Shown: positions 7,134-16,139 of the stretch, one piece after another | Numbering within the stretch: position 1 is the stretch's first letter | How the letters are laid out: every line of letters starts with the position of its first letter | Assembly: GCA_017427885.1 (NCBI GenBank) | Contig: JAFRRW010000011.1 | Span: 310,001 to 374,000 of the forward strand | Length of the DNA: 64,000 nt | Reading direction: 5' to 3' | Source of the DNA: Bacteroidales bacterium | GTDB taxonomy: Bacteria > Bacteroidota > Bacteroidia > Bacteroidales > UBA932 | The notes under the pieces: model-generated | Told to the model about the DNA's origin: nothing | Databases searched by the model: none | Seen by the model: only the letters and a program-made list of their open reading frames with translations | Program-made: the position numbers and the translations under genes

Positions 7134-7793
7134 TCATACATTTTTCCTATACAACCGGTACCAGGTCCACAGCGACCACAGGCCGTTAACCGTGTAAAGG
7201 GCACTCACTATCGGCATGAACACGAGGCCCGCCTTCAGGTAGAGGGTGATGTTGGCGATGTTCACCATCAGCCAGACTATCCAGCAGTCCCATTTCTTCT
7301 GGGCGCCGAGATACTGGGCCAGGAAGGTGAGCATCAGGATGAAGGCGTCGAGCCAAGGGATCGGATCGGGTGTGAAAGTCCCTTTGAACCAGGTGGTTCC
7401 GAGTTTCGAAAGGATAAATCCCCATATGGCTCCGGCAATGATGACGAAGGCCAGGGCACGGCCTCTCTGGGGCCAGGTCAGGACGCTCACCTTCAGGGAA
7501 TTGCTGTCCTTTGCGCTTTCCTCCCCTTCCCTGGGATGTGACCACCTCCACTGACCGAAGGCGTTTATCACGAAGGCCACCGGCTGGATGAGCATCGCCG
7601 AATACAGGTGACGCTTCCAGAACAATATGAACAGCAGGATATTATAAACATATCCCACCCAGAAATTGAACTTGTTGTTCCGGCCTGCCAGCACCACGCA
7701 GGTAAGTCCGGCTATCACGGAAAGCAGTTCCAGAAGACTTACCCCGGAACCTCCTATCGAGAATACTATGTTATTTAAATCAAATAATCCCAT
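7134..7793 (-). CDS. pnuC: PnuC-family nicotinamide riboside transporter
   Basis: A 219-residue membrane protein with about seven hydrophobic segments. PnuC features are visible: FNFWVGYVYNILLFILFWK, then AMLIQPVAFVINAFGQWRW, and a C-terminal NIANITLYLKAGL block. PnuC proteins are facilitators for nicotinamide riboside or related vitamins, trapped inside the cell by phosphorylation. No NadR kinase gene is nearby, and related PnuT/PnuX transporters for thiamine or riboflavin cannot be excluded. It lies 4 bp after sufB and 1 bp before sufC, so it is embedded in the suf operon. A second, divergent PnuC is at 62285-63079. Confidence 0.85.
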   Translation of the reverse strand: MGLFDLNNIVFSIGGSGVSLLELLSVIAGLTCVVLAGRNNKFNFWVGYVYNILLFILFWKRHLYSAMLIQPVAFVINAFGQWRWSHPREGEESAKDSNSLKVSVLTWPQRGRALAFVIIAGAIWGFILSKLGTTWFKGTFTPDPIPWLDAFILMLTFLAQYLGAQKKWDCWIVWLMVNIANITLYLKAGLVFMPIVSALYTVNGLWSLWTWYRLYRKNV

Positions 7794-7797
7794 AACG

Positions 7798-9237
7798 TCA
7801 TCCTATGCTGCCCTCGAGGGACACGGAAAGAAGTTTCCTCGCCTCGACGGCGAATTCCATCGGGAGACGCGAAAGCACCTCCCTGGCGTAACCTCCGACT
7901 ATGAGGCCTACGGCGTCCTCGGGGTTTATTCCCCTCTGGTTGCAGTAGAAAAGCTGGTCCTCGCTTATCTTGGAGGTGGTCGCCTCGTGCTCCACCACGG
8001 CCGTGGGGTTGTAACTCCTGATGTCAGGGAAGGTATGCGCCCCGCAGAGCGGTCCTATCAGGAGGCTGTCGCACTGGGAGTAATTCCTTCCGTTCTCAGC
8101 CCCCTTGCCCATCCTCACGAGGCCGCGGTAACTGTTCTGGCTGTGTCCGGCCGAGATTCCCTTGCTGATTATCCTGCTGCGGGTGTTCCTTCCGACGTGG
8201 ATCATCTTAGTCCCCGTGTCGGCCTGCTGGTAATTGTTCGTCACCGCCACCGAATAGAATTCGGAGGTGGAATTGTCCCCCTGAAGGATGGTGGAGGGAT
8301 ATTTCCAGGTAATTGCTGAACCCGTCTCGACCTGAGTCCAGCTCAGATGGGAACCCTCTCCTTTGCAGATACCCCTCTTGGTCACGAGATTGAGGATTCC
8401 TCCCTTGCCTTCGGCATCTCCGGGATACCAGTTCTGCACGGTGGAGTAGCGGACGTCCGCCCCGGCTTCGACAATTATTTCCACCACGGCCGCGTGGAGC
8501 TGGTTCTCGTCCCTCATCGGGGCGGTGCAGCCTTCCATATAACTGACGGAAGACCCTTCGTCAGCGACTATCAGCGTCCTTTCGAACTGGCCTGTGCCCC
8601 TTGCATTGATGCGGAAATAACTGGAAAGGTCCATCGGGCACTTCACCCCCTTGGGGATGTAGCAGAACGAACCGTCGGAGAACACGGCGCTGTTCAGGGC
8701 GGCGAAATAGTTGTCTCCGGGAGGGACCACGGTCGCGAGATGCTTCCTGACAAGATCGGGGTATTCGCGGACGGCCTCGGAGAACGAGCAGAAGATGATT
8801 CCCTTTTCCGCGAGGGTTTTCCTGAAGGTGGTGGACACCGAGACCGAGTCGAACACGGCATCGACCGCCACCACTCCGGCCAGGGCGGCCCTTTCCCTTA
8901 CAGGGATACCCAGTTTCTCGAAGGTCTCCGCAAGTTTCGGGTCTATCTCCTTCGGCCGGTCGGAATCCTTTTTCGGGGCCGCATAGTATATGATGTCCTG
9001 ATAATCTATCTTCGGAAGGTCGAGATGGCCCCAGTGGGGCTCCTTCATCCCCTGCCAGCGGCGGAAGGCGTCCAGACGGAACTCCAGGAGCCAAGGCGGC
9101 TCCCCCTTTATGGCTGAAATGGTGCGTATGACCTCTTCGTTCAGACCCTTCGGCACAAACACCTGGTCGATGTCCGTAACGAATCCCTCCTTATACTCCT
9201 GGGCTTGTATGTCCTTGAGTATCTTTTCGTTGTCCAT
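7798..9237 (-). CDS. sufB: SufB, Fe-S cluster assembly scaffold
   Basis: A 479-residue protein of normal length. It contains the SufB blocks [36 protein letters not shown] and [16 protein letters not shown], plus [19 protein letters not shown]. SufB is the site of nascent Fe-S cluster formation with SufC and SufD. It begins 3 bp after aroC stops. Neither sufS (cysteine desulfurase) nor sufE is in the window, so the sulfur donor must be encoded elsewhere. Confidence 0.96.
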   Translation of the reverse strand: MDNEKILKDIQAQEYKEGFVTDIDQVFVPKGLNEEVIRTISAIKGEPPWLLEFRLDAFRRWQGMKEPHWGHLDLPKIDYQDIIYYAAPKKDSDRPKEIDPKLAETFEKLGIPVRERAALAGVVAVDAVFDSVSVSTTFRKTLAEKGIIFCSFSEAVREYPDLVRKHLATVVPPGDNYFAALNSAVFSDGSFCYIPKGVKCPMDLSSYFRINARGTGQFERTLIVADEGSSVSYMEGCTAPMRDENQLHAAVVEIIVEAGADVRYSTVQNWYPGDAEGKGGILNLVTKRGICKGEGSHLSWTQVETGSAITWKYPSTILQGDNSTSEFYSVAVTNNYQQADTGTKMIHVGRNTRSRIISKGISAGHSQNSYRGLVRMGKGAENGRNYSQCDSLLIGPLCGAHTFPDIRSYNPTAVVEHEATTSKISEDQLFYCNQRGINPEDAVGLIVGGYAREVLSRLPMEFAVEARKLLSVSLEGSIG

Positions 9238-9240
9238 ATC

Positions 9241-10431
9241 CTACTGGAGTTTCAGCAAGTCGGCGAGAACGATGGCGGTCATCGCCTCGACTATGACGGG
9301 AGTACGCAGGGCAAAACAGGTGTCGTGGCGGCCGGGGACCTGAAGGGTGGTCATTTCCCTGGTCTTGAAATTATATGTCCTCTGGGGTTTGGATATGCTG
9401 GAGGTAGGCTTGAAGGCCACGCGGAATACGATGGGGTTGCCGTTGGTGATGCCTCCGTTCACCCCGCCAGCACCGTTCTTGCCGGGACGCACCTGGAAGG
9501 GTTTGTCAAGGTTGTCAAAGGGGTCGTTGTGTTCGGAGCCCTTCATCCTGGAAGCACGGAAACCGTCGCCGAATTCGATGCCGCGGACGCCGGGAATGGA
9601 GAAGACCGCGTGGGATATGAGGGATTCCACCGAATCGAAGAAAGGTTCGCCAAGCCCCGCGGGGATGTCGTTCACCCGGCATTCCACTATTCCTCCGACG
9701 GAATCTCCTTCCTTGATGGCGGCGTCCAGTACCTTTCGCCAGATGTCGGCCGCCGAAAGGGTCAGGTCTTCCCCTACGGCGTAACTGTCCCCCTCTCCGT
9801 GGCCCCTGTCGCGGGAAACCACACCTCCGAGGGATTCGTTCTCGTCATTGCGGAGTTTCTCTCCGGCCTCGTCTTCATCATTGGCCAGGAAATCCCCGGC
9901 GCCACCGGTGCTGATGGTGCCCGTCCCCTCGAATATATCCTTGAGGGCTTCCTCGCGGGTAACGCCTCCCACTTCGATGAGTTCGGCTCCTATGGGGAAT
10001 CCCGTCATCTTCTTCGCCACCACTCCTGCGGCCACGATGGGTAGGGTGAGACGGCCGGAGAAGTGGCCGCCGCCCCTGGGATCGTTGAAATCCATCCATT
10101 TGACCGAGGCGGTGAAGTCGGCGTGACCCGGGCGGGGAACGTCGTTGAAGAGTTTGTAGTCGGAGGAACGGGTGTTGCGGTTATGGAAGATGATGGTCAG
10201 CGGAGCGCCGGTGGTGCAGCCCTCGTAAACCCCGCTGAGAATCTTGGGGACGTCATCCTCGGTCCTCGGGGTGGTCCCTTTGGAACCGCTCTTACGCCTT
10301 AGGATATCGACCATAAAGTCTTCTTCGCCCAACCTGATCCCCGGCTGTACGCCGTCCAGGACCACTCCTATGGCCTCTCCGTGGGACTCCCCGAAGATCG
10401 ACACCCTGAATTTCCTTCCGAAACTGTTCAT
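9241..10431 (-). CDS. aroC: Chorismate synthase
   Basis: A 396-residue protein with the FMN-binding N-terminal signature FGESHGEAIGVVLDGVQPG, the RDPRGGGHFSGR block and a C-terminal THDP-type motif region (PGRHDTCFALRTPVIVEAM). It converts EPSP to chorismate, the last shared step of aromatic amino acid synthesis. It is the first gene of a tightly packed unit aroC-sufB-pnuC-sufC-sufD-symporter. An aroD-aroA fusion lies 1.7 kb upstream on the same strand, separated by an unrelated lipoprotein gene. Confidence 0.96.
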   Translation of the reverse strand: MNSFGRKFRVSIFGESHGEAIGVVLDGVQPGIRLGEEDFMVDILRRKSGSKGTTPRTEDDVPKILSGVYEGCTTGAPLTIIFHNRNTRSSDYKLFNDVPRPGHADFTASVKWMDFNDPRGGGHFSGRLTLPIVAAGVVAKKMTGFPIGAELIEVGGVTREEALKDIFEGTGTISTGGAGDFLANDEDEAGEKLRNDENESLGGVVSRDRGHGEGDSYAVGEDLTLSAADIWRKVLDAAIKEGDSVGGIVECRVNDIPAGLGEPFFDSVESLISHAVFSIPGVRGIEFGDGFRASRMKGSEHNDPFDNLDKPFQVRPGKNGAGGVNGGITNGNPIVFRVAFKPTSSISKPQRTYNFKTREMTTLQVPGRHDTCFALRTPVIVEAMTAIVLADLLKLQ

Positions 10432-10477
10432 AACCTAATTCTTTTTCCTTGAATGGCCGGCCATTATGTCAAGATTA

Positions 10478-10485
10478 CAAATATA
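10478..10485 (-). promoter_or_regulatory. Putative promoter -7 box of the aroC-suf unit
   Basis: TATATTTG on the minus strand matches TAnnTTTG exactly and lies 46 bp upstream of the aroC ATG. The -33 box is not at consensus spacing. Confidence 0.4.
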
Positions 10486-10486
10486 A

Positions 10487-12133
10487 CTATTTGGGAGAAA
10501 TAATCTTTTCAAAACGGGAGAGGGCGGTGATGCTCTGGTAGGAGCAGTTCATCCAGATTTCGTGCACCCCGTTCTGGAAGGTATAATGCTCTTCGATAAG
10601 GCCGGTGGGGATTATCCCCGACACGGGATCCTGGGAAAGGATTATCGAGTCCATCAGGGCCTTGGCCTTGGCAAGGGCGAGTGGGTCGCCGGTGTGCTGG
10701 TAAACCCTCATCCACGCCATTGCCACTCCGGCGGTGCTGTGGTCGATGGGGCAGCGATACCCGTACTGTTCGTAAACATAGGGGCGGTAGAAAGGCACTA
10801 TCTCCTGATTGTACCTGTATTTCAAAAACTGGTTGCCCGGGGAATTCCAATAGGTGAACTGGTCATCCACGAAACGGGCTATTTCCTTGCACACCTCTAC
10901 CTCCTTCTTCGAAGGTTTCTTCTTCCCCAGGAAATAATCTACGCAATCCGAAGCCGTGCAGTTGGTAAGGTTCTGGAACGGAGCGATGCCGCTGAGAAAG
11001 ACGTCTTCGAACTGTCCGTTGAAATTGAAAGTGGCCAGGATATTCTCCCACAGCCATTTCTCGGACCTGGATATCATCTCTTCATAGCCCTTCACCCCAT
11101 ACTGGTCCTTGAGTCTCTGGGCCAGCTGGAGAATGGTGGTGGGCATACAGGGAGCGTCCGTGAACGGCTCTCCTGTGTAGTAATTGGCCTTGACGGGCCA
11201 GGAACCGTCCTCGTTCTGCAATTTCCTGTAGGAGGAAGCGATGTTGACGGCAAAGTCGAAATATTCCTTCTCCCCGCACTGGTCATACAGGTCCAGAAGC
11301 GCCTTCGCGAAGCATACCGCCTCGACGAACATTGTCAGGCCCTCGTTTTTGTCCAGAACATTCTTGATGATACCTCCGTCGTAACCGGCCTTCCTGTAAT
11401 ATGTAGGAGGGAAATACGCCAGGGGGGCGTCGGCGGGACGGGACATTTTCATAAGGCTGTCCGCAACGATGCGGGCGACAGCAAGGGCCTCCTCCTTCAA
11501 CTCCGGCTTATGGGCGGCCAGGAAACATTCGTTCTGTATGGTGGCGCTCCATATCTTGCAGGGATAGCCGTTAAGTTCGTAAAAATGATCCTCGCTGCCG
11601 GAGAGCCAGTTCTGGACCATGAAACTGCGATGGGCGCCCTCGGCACCAAGGATCGCAGACTCGAGATATCCCCTGTCTGCCTCAGGATATGGTCCGTGGA
11701 AGGGACTGTCCTTTTCGAATTTCCTCGTCTGGGGCTCCCCTAAAGCGTTCCCGTCCCCGTCGTGGGCCTGAACCGAAAGACGGACCTGCCCCGAAGGGAT
11801 ACCGCTCCAAATTTCCGAAAGCGGGCTTCGCGGGCTGTCCGACTCGAATGAAAACTTTTCGCCGTCCTTTTCCACCGTATAGGTATATCCCGCCGCCCCT
11901 TCGACATCGTCGAAATCGAAGACCGGGGCATAGGTGAACTTGAACGAATACTTGTTCCAGAAAGGGACCTCGCCGCGGGCTCCCGGATGCACCGGCCGCA
12001 GGCAGTCCTCGAGCGCACGGGCGTTGAGGGTTTCGTAATCAAATTCGGTCCCGCACTTTTGGGAACATCCCCAGACAAGGAGCAGTCCGGTGAACAGGGC
12101 CAGGGATAACAGGAGACTTGTTTTCTTCATCAT
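10487..12133 (-). CDS. Putative lipoprotein, six-hairpin glycosidase-like
   Basis: A 548-residue protein with a lipoprotein signal (LLLVWGCSQK; acylated Cys near 23). Residues about 60-145 look like a beta-sandwich domain. The rest (about 155-548) is helix-rich with YRKLQNEDGSWPVKANYYTGE and repeated Trp/Tyr-rich hairpins, reminiscent of (alpha/alpha)6 toroid enzymes such as glucuronyl hydrolases, epimerases or lyases. I cannot assign a family. Its start overlaps the aroD-aroA stop by 4 bp, so it is coupled to that gene. The surface location and neighbours suggest a glycan-processing role. Confidence 0.6.
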   Translation of the reverse strand: MMKKTSLLLSLALFTGLLLVWGCSQKCGTEFDYETLNARALEDCLRPVHPGARGEVPFWNKYSFKFTYAPVFDFDDVEGAAGYTYTVEKDGEKFSFESDSPRSPLSEIWSGIPSGQVRLSVQAHDGDGNALGEPQTRKFEKDSPFHGPYPEADRGYLESAILGAEGAHRSFMVQNWLSGSEDHFYELNGYPCKIWSATIQNECFLAAHKPELKEEALAVARIVADSLMKMSRPADAPLAYFPPTYYRKAGYDGGIIKNVLDKNEGLTMFVEAVCFAKALLDLYDQCGEKEYFDFAVNIASSYRKLQNEDGSWPVKANYYTGEPFTDAPCMPTTILQLAQRLKDQYGVKGYEEMISRSEKWLWENILATFNFNGQFEDVFLSGIAPFQNLTNCTASDCVDYFLGKKKPSKKEVEVCKEIARFVDDQFTYWNSPGNQFLKYRYNQEIVPFYRPYVYEQYGYRCPIDHSTAGVAMAWMRVYQHTGDPLALAKAKALMDSIILSQDPVSGIIPTGLIEEHYTFQNGVHEIWMNCSYQSITALSRFEKIISPK

Positions 12134-14154
12134 GCTGAAAACCGTTCAAACAGTGAAAGGAAGGAGGGGAAGGATTTTGCGACACATTCGGTGTCATCGA
12201 TAGTAATGGGGGACGAGGCTCCGAGGGAGGCGACCTTCAGGGCCATCACCATACGGTGGTCGTGGTTGGAGGTATAGCTGCCGCCGCGGAGGAGATTTCC
12301 CGTGAGTATCCTGCGGGTAAGTGGCATTCCTTCGACGGTGAGGATGTCACGGTCGATTGAAGCCTTGACGCCCATCTGGGTGAGCATCGAGAGTATGGCC
12401 TGTCCCCTGTCGCTCTCCTTGGAGGCAAGACGGCCCACGCCGGCGATATGGCTCTCCCCTTCGCAGAAGGCCGCAAGGACGGAAATGATGGGGAAGAGGT
12501 CGGGGCAGTTGTTGGCATCGGTGTCGAAGGCTGAAAGCGGGGCCTTCTGTACGTGTATCAAACCCCTGTGGTCTTCTCCCTCCTGGGAGAGGCTTGCTCC
12601 CGCCTGGGCCAGGATGTCCATAATGGAGAGGTCCGCCTGGAGGGAACCGGTGTCAAGGCCTTCCAGTCCGCACCGGCCGAAAACGGCTCCTGCGACAAGG
12701 AAATTCGCAGCAGAACTCCAGTCTCCCTCTATGCTGAAATCGGCAGCCTTGTACCTCTGTCCTCCCTTTATCCTGAAAGATATCCCCGTACACAGCGACC
12801 AGTCTCCGGTGGACAGGAAATCCTCCCCTCCTTCCATCTCGCTCCCTATCCTTATCCCGAATCTCTTCAGGACATCCACCGTGATGAACATATAGGGAAT
12901 GCTGCGGGGGTCGGTGACATAGACGGTGGAATTCCTGTCCCCGAGGGGAAGGGCCGCAAGCAGGCCGGAAATCAACTGGGAACCGTCCTTTCCGGATATC
13001 TCCGCCTTTCCGTTCACGAGAGAGCCTGACACGGTCAGGGGAACCTTGTTGCCGGAAAGCCTTACACCGAAACTCATCATTATCTCCTCCGCTCCCTTCA
13101 GGGGGCGGTTGGGGAGGGTTTTTTCTCCTGTTATCAAGCAGGACTTGCCGTTCAGGGCTGCCATCAGGGGAATCATCATCCTGGCCAGGAAGCCCGATTC
13201 TCCTACGTGGAGGGTGTCGAGGGAAAGGCTACCGGGAGCGGCCCCTATCCCTTTGATTTTCAGCACTGAGCCTTCACAGGATATTTCCGCCCCTATGGCA
13301 CGGGCCACAGCAATGGCAGATTCGTTGTCTCCGCAGGGGGAATAGCCCCGCAGGACGGACTCACCGTCAGCAAGGGCAGCGGCTATTATAGCCCTCTGCG
13401 CGAAACTCTTCGATGAAGGCATCACGAGGGGTTCCGCCCCTGTCGTCTTCCGCTCACGGCCGTAAACCGCCTCCGTCATTTCTTCAAGAGTCCACTGGCC
13501 AGGCGCGGTCTCTTCCCCGTCGCCAGCTGAACAGTATGTGAAAGGAGAGCCTTCTTTCAGGCAGTCGATCCTTGTCCTTCGGCCTTCTTCTCCCATACAG
13601 AATGCAACCAGGCTGCCGGGAGCGTTCTCTCCGTAAAGCGACATCACCGTCGCCGCATCTTCGGCGGAAGCGGCCGTGGTGACGATTTTCACAACATCTG
13701 CCCCGAAGGCCCTGCACTTATCAATCGTGCACCTTAATTCTTCCCCAGACGGAGTCCCGGTGAAATCGTGGAATGAACGGATCAGGAGAGTGCCGCTTTC
13801 CTGGCACACCCTTCTCACCTTCCGGCTGACCGAGGGGGGCGCCTCAATCTCCAGGTCGACGTACTGGGCCCCGGCTCTGGCGGCTGCGACCAGTTTTTCC
13901 TGTACCAGCGAATAGGCATTCAGCTGAAGCTCCCTGTCATCCAGGCCGGACCCTTCCCTGCACAGGGCCTCATATACCTCGTTTATCCGACAGGTTGCGA
14001 CAAGAGGGGTGTCGGAGCCGGAAAACAGTTCCTCTATCTCTTCGATGGAGAGGGGGCAGCGGTCCAGGCGGATTTCCGCCATCTCGACATCTGCACGGGA
14101 AAGTATCCCGAGTATTTCCCCGAGGTCCTTCTTCTGTATGCTTAGACAGATCAT
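12130..14154 (-). CDS. aroDA: Bifunctional 3-dehydroquinate dehydratase / EPSP synthase (AroD-AroA fusion)
   Basis: A 674-residue fusion. Residues 1 to about 232 are a type I dehydroquinase: EIRLD (27-31), the catalytic His129 in SFHDFTGTP, and the Schiff-base Lys156 in VVKIVTTA. Residues about 240-674 are EPSP synthase: PSSKSFAQRA (246 onward), LPNRPLKGAEE, IEGDWSSAANF, NNCPDLFPI, KESDRGQA and HDHRMVMAL. It thus covers the third and sixth shikimate steps. The start is the ATG at 14154, which shares ATGA with the upstream esterase stop; a much longer reading frame upstream has no homologous feel and overlaps that gene. All key motifs look intact in both halves. Confidence 0.92.
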   Translation of the reverse strand: MICLSIQKKDLGEILGILSRADVEMAEIRLDRCPLSIEEIEELFSGSDTPLVATCRINEVYEALCREGSGLDDRELQLNAYSLVQEKLVAAARAGAQYVDLEIEAPPSVSRKVRRVCQESGTLLIRSFHDFTGTPSGEELRCTIDKCRAFGADVVKIVTTAASAEDAATVMSLYGENAPGSLVAFCMGEEGRRTRIDCLKEGSPFTYCSAGDGEETAPGQWTLEEMTEAVYGRERKTTGAEPLVMPSSKSFAQRAIIAAALADGESVLRGYSPCGDNESAIAVARAIGAEISCEGSVLKIKGIGAAPGSLSLDTLHVGESGFLARMMIPLMAALNGKSCLITGEKTLPNRPLKGAEEIMMSFGVRLSGNKVPLTVSGSLVNGKAEISGKDGSQLISGLLAALPLGDRNSTVYVTDPRSIPYMFITVDVLKRFGIRIGSEMEGGEDFLSTGDWSLCTGISFRIKGGQRYKAADFSIEGDWSSAANFLVAGAVFGRCGLEGLDTGSLQADLSIMDILAQAGASLSQEGEDHRGLIHVQKAPLSAFDTDANNCPDLFPIISVLAAFCEGESHIAGVGRLASKESDRGQAILSMLTQMGVKASIDRDILTVEGMPLTRRILTGNLLRGGSYTSNHDHRMVMALKVASLGASSPITIDDTECVAKSFPSFLSLFERFSA

Positions 14155-15011
14155 TTGAGATATTTGCTGAAAAACTCCCAGACGACTTCCCCGGTGTCGA
14201 TGTCGTCCACTCCCCACGAATGGGTCCCGTGTACGATGACATAGAGCCAGTTCTCCATCCCGTCGATGCCTCCGACATACTTGTGCCTTACAACATAGCG
14301 GCCGTTCTCGGGACTCTTTCCCGGAATGGTGTCGCATTTCTCATAAAGGCAGCGGTCCTTGGCGACGAAATAGTTGACGGCCTGTTGGACGGGCATATAC
14401 TCTCCCCAGCCGCCTTCGTTGGTCATGTCTCCCTCCATCGCCGAGGTAGTGTCCTCGGAGCCGTGAAGTTCGAAAACGGGGATGGGTTTCGGCGCCTCCA
14501 TCATCTTGTATATCCACACCATCAGGAGGCCGGCGAGCGGGGCCACGGCCCTGAAAACGTCCTGCTTGCTGAAGGCCATCAGGTAGCACATCTCACCTCC
14601 GTTGGACTGGCCGGTGAGGAAGGCATTCTCGCGGCTGAGGTTGTACTTTTTCTGTACGGCCCGGGCAATCTTGCACAGGGCCTTGACGTCATCCACCTCC
14701 CAGCCCTTCTGGAAAGGATAACCCACGTTCCAGCTCTTGCCGCCCTTCGGATCGGGCAGGCCCTGAGCGTAGCAGACCGCGAATCCGTGCTTCTCGGCGG
14801 CGAACTCGAAGGTGGGCCTGGGCTGGGCTGAGCCGCCGTAGCCGTGGATGACCACCACGAGGGGTGCGCCGGGACGGAGGTTAGAGGGAAGGTACATGTT
14901 CCAGGTCCTTTCCCTGCCGTCAACTTTTATGGAGCCGCTTTCCCTTTTCTGGCCGGAAGCCGGAAGGCAGGCAAGGGCTAAGAGGACGATTGCTATGCAG
15001 ATGTTTCTCAT
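14151..15011 (-). CDS. Secreted alpha/beta-hydrolase, PHB depolymerase/feruloyl esterase-like
   Basis: A 286-residue protein with a signal peptide (ALACLPASGQ). The family pattern is LpqC/COG3509: VVVIHGYGGSA oxyanion region, nucleophile Ser in TGQSNGGEM, Asp in ELHGSEDTT and His in GTHSWG. Such enzymes release ferulic or acetyl groups from plant polysaccharides or cleave short polyesters. It overlaps the phosphoesterase gene upstream and the aroD-aroA gene downstream by 4 bp each, so it is part of one operon. The exact ester substrate is unknown. Confidence 0.8.
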   Translation of the reverse strand: MRNICIAIVLLALACLPASGQKRESGSIKVDGRERTWNMYLPSNLRPGAPLVVVIHGYGGSAQPRPTFEFAAEKHGFAVCYAQGLPDPKGGKSWNVGYPFQKGWEVDDVKALCKIARAVQKKYNLSRENAFLTGQSNGGEMCYLMAFSKQDVFRAVAPLAGLLMVWIYKMMEAPKPIPVFELHGSEDTTSAMEGDMTNEGGWGEYMPVQQAVNYFVAKDRCLYEKCDTIPGKSPENGRYVVRHKYVGGIDGMENWLYVIVHGTHSWGVDDIDTGEVVWEFFSKYLK

Positions 15012-16126
15012 CTTCCAGAATGTGTGTCCGTTACCATCTTTCCGCTGTTCACCCTGTATTCGGTGTCACCATTGTACAGCCGGATCCAGGTGTCGAATTC
15101 CCTCTCCCCTTCGGTGAGTTCGATGACGCGGCAGCCGTAGCTCTCGGGGAGATGGCAGTAAGCCCCGCTGCGGCCCGTTACCTGGCCGTAAACGAGTTTG
15201 ATGCCGTGCTTGTAGTCCATTATCATATTGATGTCGTGGTCGTGGCCGCAGAACACTCCCACCATATCCTTATGGTCCAGCATCGAAACGTAGAGGCCCG
15301 AATTCAACTGGGCCCTGCCGGAACTCTCGTAGTGCTCTCCGATAATCCTGGTCCACCTGTAATCATAGGCTTCGCTGAACTCGGGAAGGGCTATGTGGAA
15401 GAACGAGTAGGACGGCACGGGAACTCCGCCGTTTTCCCTGGTGGTCTGCTCGCTCACCGCCTCGTACCAATGGATCTGCTCGCGGGTGATCCAGGCCGAA
15501 CCGGGGATCTCGGGCCTCTCGGCGGAGAACTGGGGATCGAACTTGTACGAATTGGCGGCGACGTCGAGGGAGTCGAAGCTGTACACCATCGCGGCAGGCT
15601 TGTTCCCGCCGGCGGAGGGAAGGATGGGCAGGGCGAAGTTGGAAAGGCCGGGGATGCCGGGGACCGGGAAGCCTTCGTTCATCGGCTCCTTCTCAACCCT
15701 TTTCTGCATTTCCGGGCTAAAATCGTGGTCGTGGTTTCCCCAGGTGATGAAGAAGGGTATCCCCGCTTCCGCTATGGGCTTTAGGATTTTTTCGAAGGAG
15801 GGGATATCATAGTCGGTGTAGATGATGTCCCCGGTGTGTATGATCAGGTCCGGCTTTTCGATTTCGATATATCTCCTTATGTCGTCGATCATCGGGTCGC
15901 TGAGCTCGGGCTTGCTGGAGATATAGTGGGTGTCGGTAAGCTGGAGGATCTTGAATTTCCCGTCAGCGCGGAACCTAAGGGTGGGGCCGGCCTTTCCCGA
16001 TAGGACCACACGGTCGTCTTTTTTCTTGTCTGCAGCTGATGCGACTCCGCCGGGAAGCATCGCGGCGCCTGCCATCATTCCGCTTGCCGCAAGGAAGTCT
16101 CTTCTGGATATCTTCTTCATATTCAA
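15008..16126 (-). CDS. Tat-exported calcineurin-like metallophosphoesterase
   Basis: A 372-residue protein with a twin-arginine signal (SRRDFLAASG) followed by an Ala-rich hydrophobic stretch. The metallophosphoesterase motifs are clear: LQLTDTHY (D-x-H), HTGDIIYTD (GD), WGNHDHD (GNHD) and FCGHDHD (GHxH). It should bind two metal ions and hydrolyse phosphate esters in the periplasm. The closest resemblance is to the purple-acid-phosphatase-like group common in Bacteroidales glycan loci. The substrate is unknown. It lies 13 bp after the GH27 gene. Confidence 0.85.
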   Translation of the reverse strand: MNMKKISRRDFLAASGMMAGAAMLPGGVASAADKKKDDRVVLSGKAGPTLRFRADGKFKILQLTDTHYISSKPELSDPMIDDIRRYIEIEKPDLIIHTGDIIYTDYDIPSFEKILKPIAEAGIPFFITWGNHDHDFSPEMQKRVEKEPMNEGFPVPGIPGLSNFALPILPSAGGNKPAAMVYSFDSLDVAANSYKFDPQFSAERPEIPGSAWITREQIHWYEAVSEQTTRENGGVPVPSYSFFHIALPEFSEAYDYRWTRIIGEHYESSGRAQLNSGLYVSMLDHKDMVGVFCGHDHDINMIMDYKHGIKLVYGQVTGRSGAYCHLPESYGCRVIELTEGEREFDTWIRLYNGDTEYRVNSGKMVTDTHSGR

Positions 16127-16139
16127 TTATTTAATAATT

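Noticed and set aside
5987-7189. A 400-codon frame antisense to sufD, sufC and the end of pnuC
   Set aside because: Spans three clear genes on the opposite strand; the translation is not protein-like.
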